Origin: Chitinophagales bacterium
Lineage (GTDB): Bacteria > Bacteroidota > Bacteroidia > Chitinophagales > Saprospiraceae
Direction: 5' to 3'
DNA: 64,000 bases
Assembly (NCBI GenBank): GCA_013299105.1
Contig: JAAFJY010000025.1
Span: forward strand, 1 to 64,000
In this document: positions 62,261-64,000 of the stretch, piece by piece
How positions within the stretch are numbered: position 1 is the stretch's first letter
Layout of the letters: each line of letters opens with the position of its first letter
Position numbers and translations under genes: made by a program
The notes under the pieces: generated by a model
Told to the model about the DNA's origin: nothing
Seen by the model: the letters and a program-made list of their open reading frames with translations, nothing else
The model's database searches: none

Positions 62261-62842
62261 TTATTTCTTAGCGCCAAAACGATAACCAATCATGATGGAG
62301 AGTGGAATGTCGAGGTTAACTAAGGGGATACCTGACAAATCAATTGGTTCAGAACCATCAATGGCTTCAAACCGGTAAACAAAAGCACGACCAATCCCCA
62401 AGTTGAAGTCGAAGAGGAAGCGATCACCACGAGCAAAAAACTTGATGCCTGTCAGAAAACCCACTGATAAACGATCAGTGTTGTAAACATCATTGATGTC
62501 AGCATCTGTAGTCTTTGCGCTGCCCCTGGAATAGCGAGAGTACATGCCCAAGTAAAATTTATCCTGGCCAAGTTCTGAGGGATTGAGGTAGTATCGGCCA
62601 TTGAGTCCCAATCGCAGTACCCGATTGCGCAACTCTGGTTCATCATTGATCGTGAGGGTGTTCCAGCCTGCTCCAACCGTGGCTTCCAAGCCAAAATTAT
62701 CAGACATGCCGAACTCAGAGCGCAAATTGACGGTACCAAAAACAGGCCCCAATGGTCCAATTTTCAAGTCAACTTGGGCGTAGGAAGTAACAACGCAACC
62801 AATAATCAGGGCAAGGGCAAGGGTTTTGTGAAGTTTAATCAT
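62261..62842 (-). CDS. Small outer-membrane beta-barrel protein
   Basis: A 193-residue protein with a signal peptide (MIKLHKTLALALIIGCVVTSYAQ). The mature part has alternating beta-strand patterns (VNLRSEFGMSDNFGLEATVGAGW, LRLGLNGRYYLNP, KFYLGMYSRYSRG, SVGFLTGIKFFARGDRFLFDFNLGIGRAFVYRFE) as in the DUF3575/outer-membrane beta-barrel group, probably 8 strands. It ends IMIGYRFGAKK. Function is unknown. It is monocistronic: own -7 box upstream and a strong terminator downstream. Confidence 0.8.
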   Translation of the reverse strand: MIKLHKTLALALIIGCVVTSYAQVDLKIGPLGPVFGTVNLRSEFGMSDNFGLEATVGAGWNTLTINDEPELRNRVLRLGLNGRYYLNPSELGQDKFYLGMYSRYSRGSAKTTDADINDVYNTDRLSVGFLTGIKFFARGDRFLFDFNLGIGRAFVYRFEAIDGSEPIDLSGIPLVNLDIPLSIMIGYRFGAKK

Positions 62843-62879
62843 GGTGCAATGATTTAAAAGGGTGATTTTACAAAGATCA

Positions 62880-62887
62880 CAAAGTTA
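62880..62887 (-). promoter_or_regulatory. -7 box for the small barrel protein
   Basis: TAACTTTG on the minus strand matches TAnnTTTG, 37 bases before the ATG at 62842. Confidence 0.5.
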
Positions 62888-62960
62888 GATGGTTATTTCT
62901 GGTAAAGGGTTGTTAAAGTCGTGTATATTTTGCTTAAAGTGGTGTTAAAGTAGTAGAGGA

Positions 62961-62983
62961 GTTGAAGGTTGAAGGGTTGAAAA
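62961..62983. repeat. Short tandem array (3 units)
   Basis: GTTGAAG, GTTGAAGG, GTTGAAAA: the reverse-strand form of the TTCAAC-type units elsewhere, about 58 bases from the cobS stop. Confidence 0.6.
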
Positions 62984-63040
62984 GAAGGGGCTTCGAGCGA
63001 AAAATCAGCCCCCGAAACGAGGAAAGCCCTGCTAATCCTG

Positions 63041-63802
63041 CTAAAAAATAGCCAAAAACAAGTAGATCACCACCTCCGCCAATTGCTGGGTAGCCCCTAA
63101 ACAATCGCCCGTGTAGCCACCGATCCACCTGCTAAACCAGGATCCCAAACGCCATTTGAGCAGTAGCAAAGGCGCAAAAACCAACAAATACAATGGATTC
63201 CGGGCATAAATCACCACCGAAACCAAGGGAATCAATGCAAAAGTAGCTGCCAGCAGCAACTCCGACAACTGCATTTCCTTGGCCACAGGTTTCACCTTGC
63301 TGCTGGCATCTTCCCTCGCATAAGGGTGAGTATAAATAAAGGTCAGCGCCGTGAAACGACTCAGGGGATGCGCCACCAGCAAAGCCGCAATGGCTTGCAG
63401 CGAGGACATTTGATTTAAAAGGGCAAATTTCAGGCCCAAAAGCAAGCCCAAGCCCGCCAAACCATAAGTACCCACCCGCGAATCCTTCATGATTTCGAGG
63501 ATTTTGGCCGCCGTCCAGCCGCCGCCAAAACCATCACAAACATCCGCAAAGCCATCTTCGTGAAATGCTCCAGTGATGAGAATCGAAGCCACCATGCTCA
63601 ACAAAATGGCTACTGGCCAGGTCCAAAGGTAAGCTGCTCCAATCAAAACCATAACCGAACCGAGCCCAACAATCCAACCAATAAAAGGAAAATAAACCGT
63701 AGCCCGATTGAGCAAGTCCTCATCGTGGGTCATCCAGGAAGGAACTGGAATGCGGGTGTAAAACATCACAGCATTGAGAAAAATCATCAGTTGGCGGCGC
63801 AT
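63041..63802 (-). CDS. cobS: Adenosylcobinamide-GDP ribazoletransferase (cobalamin synthase)
   Basis: Read from ATG 63802 (MRRQLMIFLNAVMFYTRIPVP) the protein has 254 residues, the normal family length; the frame runs on to the window edge but that part lies under the divergent ung gene. It is an inner-membrane enzyme joining adenosylcobinamide-GDP and alpha-ribazole in the last steps of B12 assembly. Signature motifs: FYTRIPVP, FPFIGWIVG, GAFHEDGFADVCDGFGGG with the acidic metal site, MKDSRVGTYGLAGL, LVAHPLSRFTAL and the C-terminal GGYTGDCLGATQQLAEV. No other cob gene is in the window on this side, so linkage with cobU/cobT may lie elsewhere. Confidence 0.95.
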   Translation of the reverse strand: MRRQLMIFLNAVMFYTRIPVPSWMTHDEDLLNRATVYFPFIGWIVGLGSVMVLIGAAYLWTWPVAILLSMVASILITGAFHEDGFADVCDGFGGGWTAAKILEIMKDSRVGTYGLAGLGLLLGLKFALLNQMSSLQAIAALLVAHPLSRFTALTFIYTHPYAREDASSKVKPVAKEMQLSELLLAATFALIPLVSVVIYARNPLYLLVFAPLLLLKWRLGSWFSRWIGGYTGDCLGATQQLAEVVIYLFLAIF

Positions 63803-63941
63803 ATCATAGGTTTTGCGGCGAAAATAGAACAGAAAGCAGTGGAATAGGGGAAAAATTGCCACTTTGAAAGGTAAAAGCTCACAAATTTTTGGCGATTGCC
63901 AACTGAAATGTAGAACTTGGCAGCAAAATACAAGACCCATC

Positions 63942-64000
63942 ATGGCCGAAGTCAAAATCGAAGCTTCCTGGAAAAATGTCCTCGCCGAGGAATTCAACAA
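63942..64000 (+). CDS. ung: Uracil-DNA glycosylase, first 19 codons (partial)
   Basis: The ATG at 63942 opens a frame reading MAEVKIEASWKNVLAEEFN to the right edge. This is the characteristic start of family 1 uracil-DNA glycosylases (VKIE-SWK-VL--EF), which remove uracil from DNA. It is divergent from cobS with 139 bases between. Catalytic residues lie outside the window. It is too short for a length-based gene call, but the pattern is specific. Confidence 0.8.
   Translation, partial: MAEVKIEASWKNVLAEEFN

Noticed and set aside
63803-64000. Upstream extension of cobS to the window edge
   Set aside because: It would add 66 residues atypical of CobS and overlap the divergent ung start; the ATG at 63802 gives the normal length.

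Overview
The window looks like chromosome from a Bacteroidota bacterium, most likely of the Saprospirales (Haliscomenobacter-like; this placement is my inference). The evidence is two SusC/SusD outer-membrane pairs, ECF sigma/FecR surface-signalling pairs, two proteins with C-terminal type IX secretion (T9SS) sorting domains, Bacteroidota-type promoters (TTG, about 19 bases, TAnnTTTG) and few Shine-Dalgarno sequences. No rRNA, tRNA, CRISPR array or phage was seen.

Layout. 0-9.4 kb: a transposase start enters from the left edge beside a helicase gene cut short. Then come an orphan ECF sigma/FecR pair, an unknown helical protein, a large T9SS protein with cohesin-like and dockerin-like modules, two broken gene remnants, and an ECF sigma with a soluble cupin anti-sigma. 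9.8-16.8 kb (minus strand): a SusD/SusC pair, pdxJ and a GH10 xylanase. 17.7-24.1 kb: a lipid cluster (CPBP protease, cdsA, psd), a BamA-like barrel protein and an acyl-CoA carboxylase beta subunit.

24.7-43.4 kb is a complete nitrate assimilation island. It holds an outer-membrane porin, an NrtA/NrtB/two-ATPase ABC importer, a nitrate reductase fused to its own FAD and [2Fe-2S] electron-input module, and an overlapping gene for a nitrite-reductase-like protein that lacks the siroheme cysteines and ends in a rubredoxin. It also holds a NarX/NarL-like two-component system, NirB, NirD and the siroheme enzyme CobA. A TAATTACGTA motif recurs in front of the porin, the response regulator and the nirB/cobA pair, and is the best candidate operator of the regulon. 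The rubredoxin-tailed protein and this motif are the strongest candidates for undescribed biology.

43.5-61.5 kb is a polysaccharide utilisation locus. An ECF sigma gene diverges from fecR, an STN-bearing susC and susD, followed by a beta-helix lipoprotein, a PKD lipoprotein, a six-hairpin glycosidase-like protein and a 1789-residue multidomain T9SS protein. Its beta-helix is a paralogue of the lipoprotein's. 62.2-64 kb: a small barrel protein, cobS and the first codons of ung.

The spacers are unusually rich in short elements. At least five families of inverted-repeat, MITE-like sequences occur, one of them inserted into another with a visible 5-bp target duplication. There are also at least eight arrays of 7-8 base tandem units whose sequence differs from site to site, mostly close to the ends of minus-strand genes.
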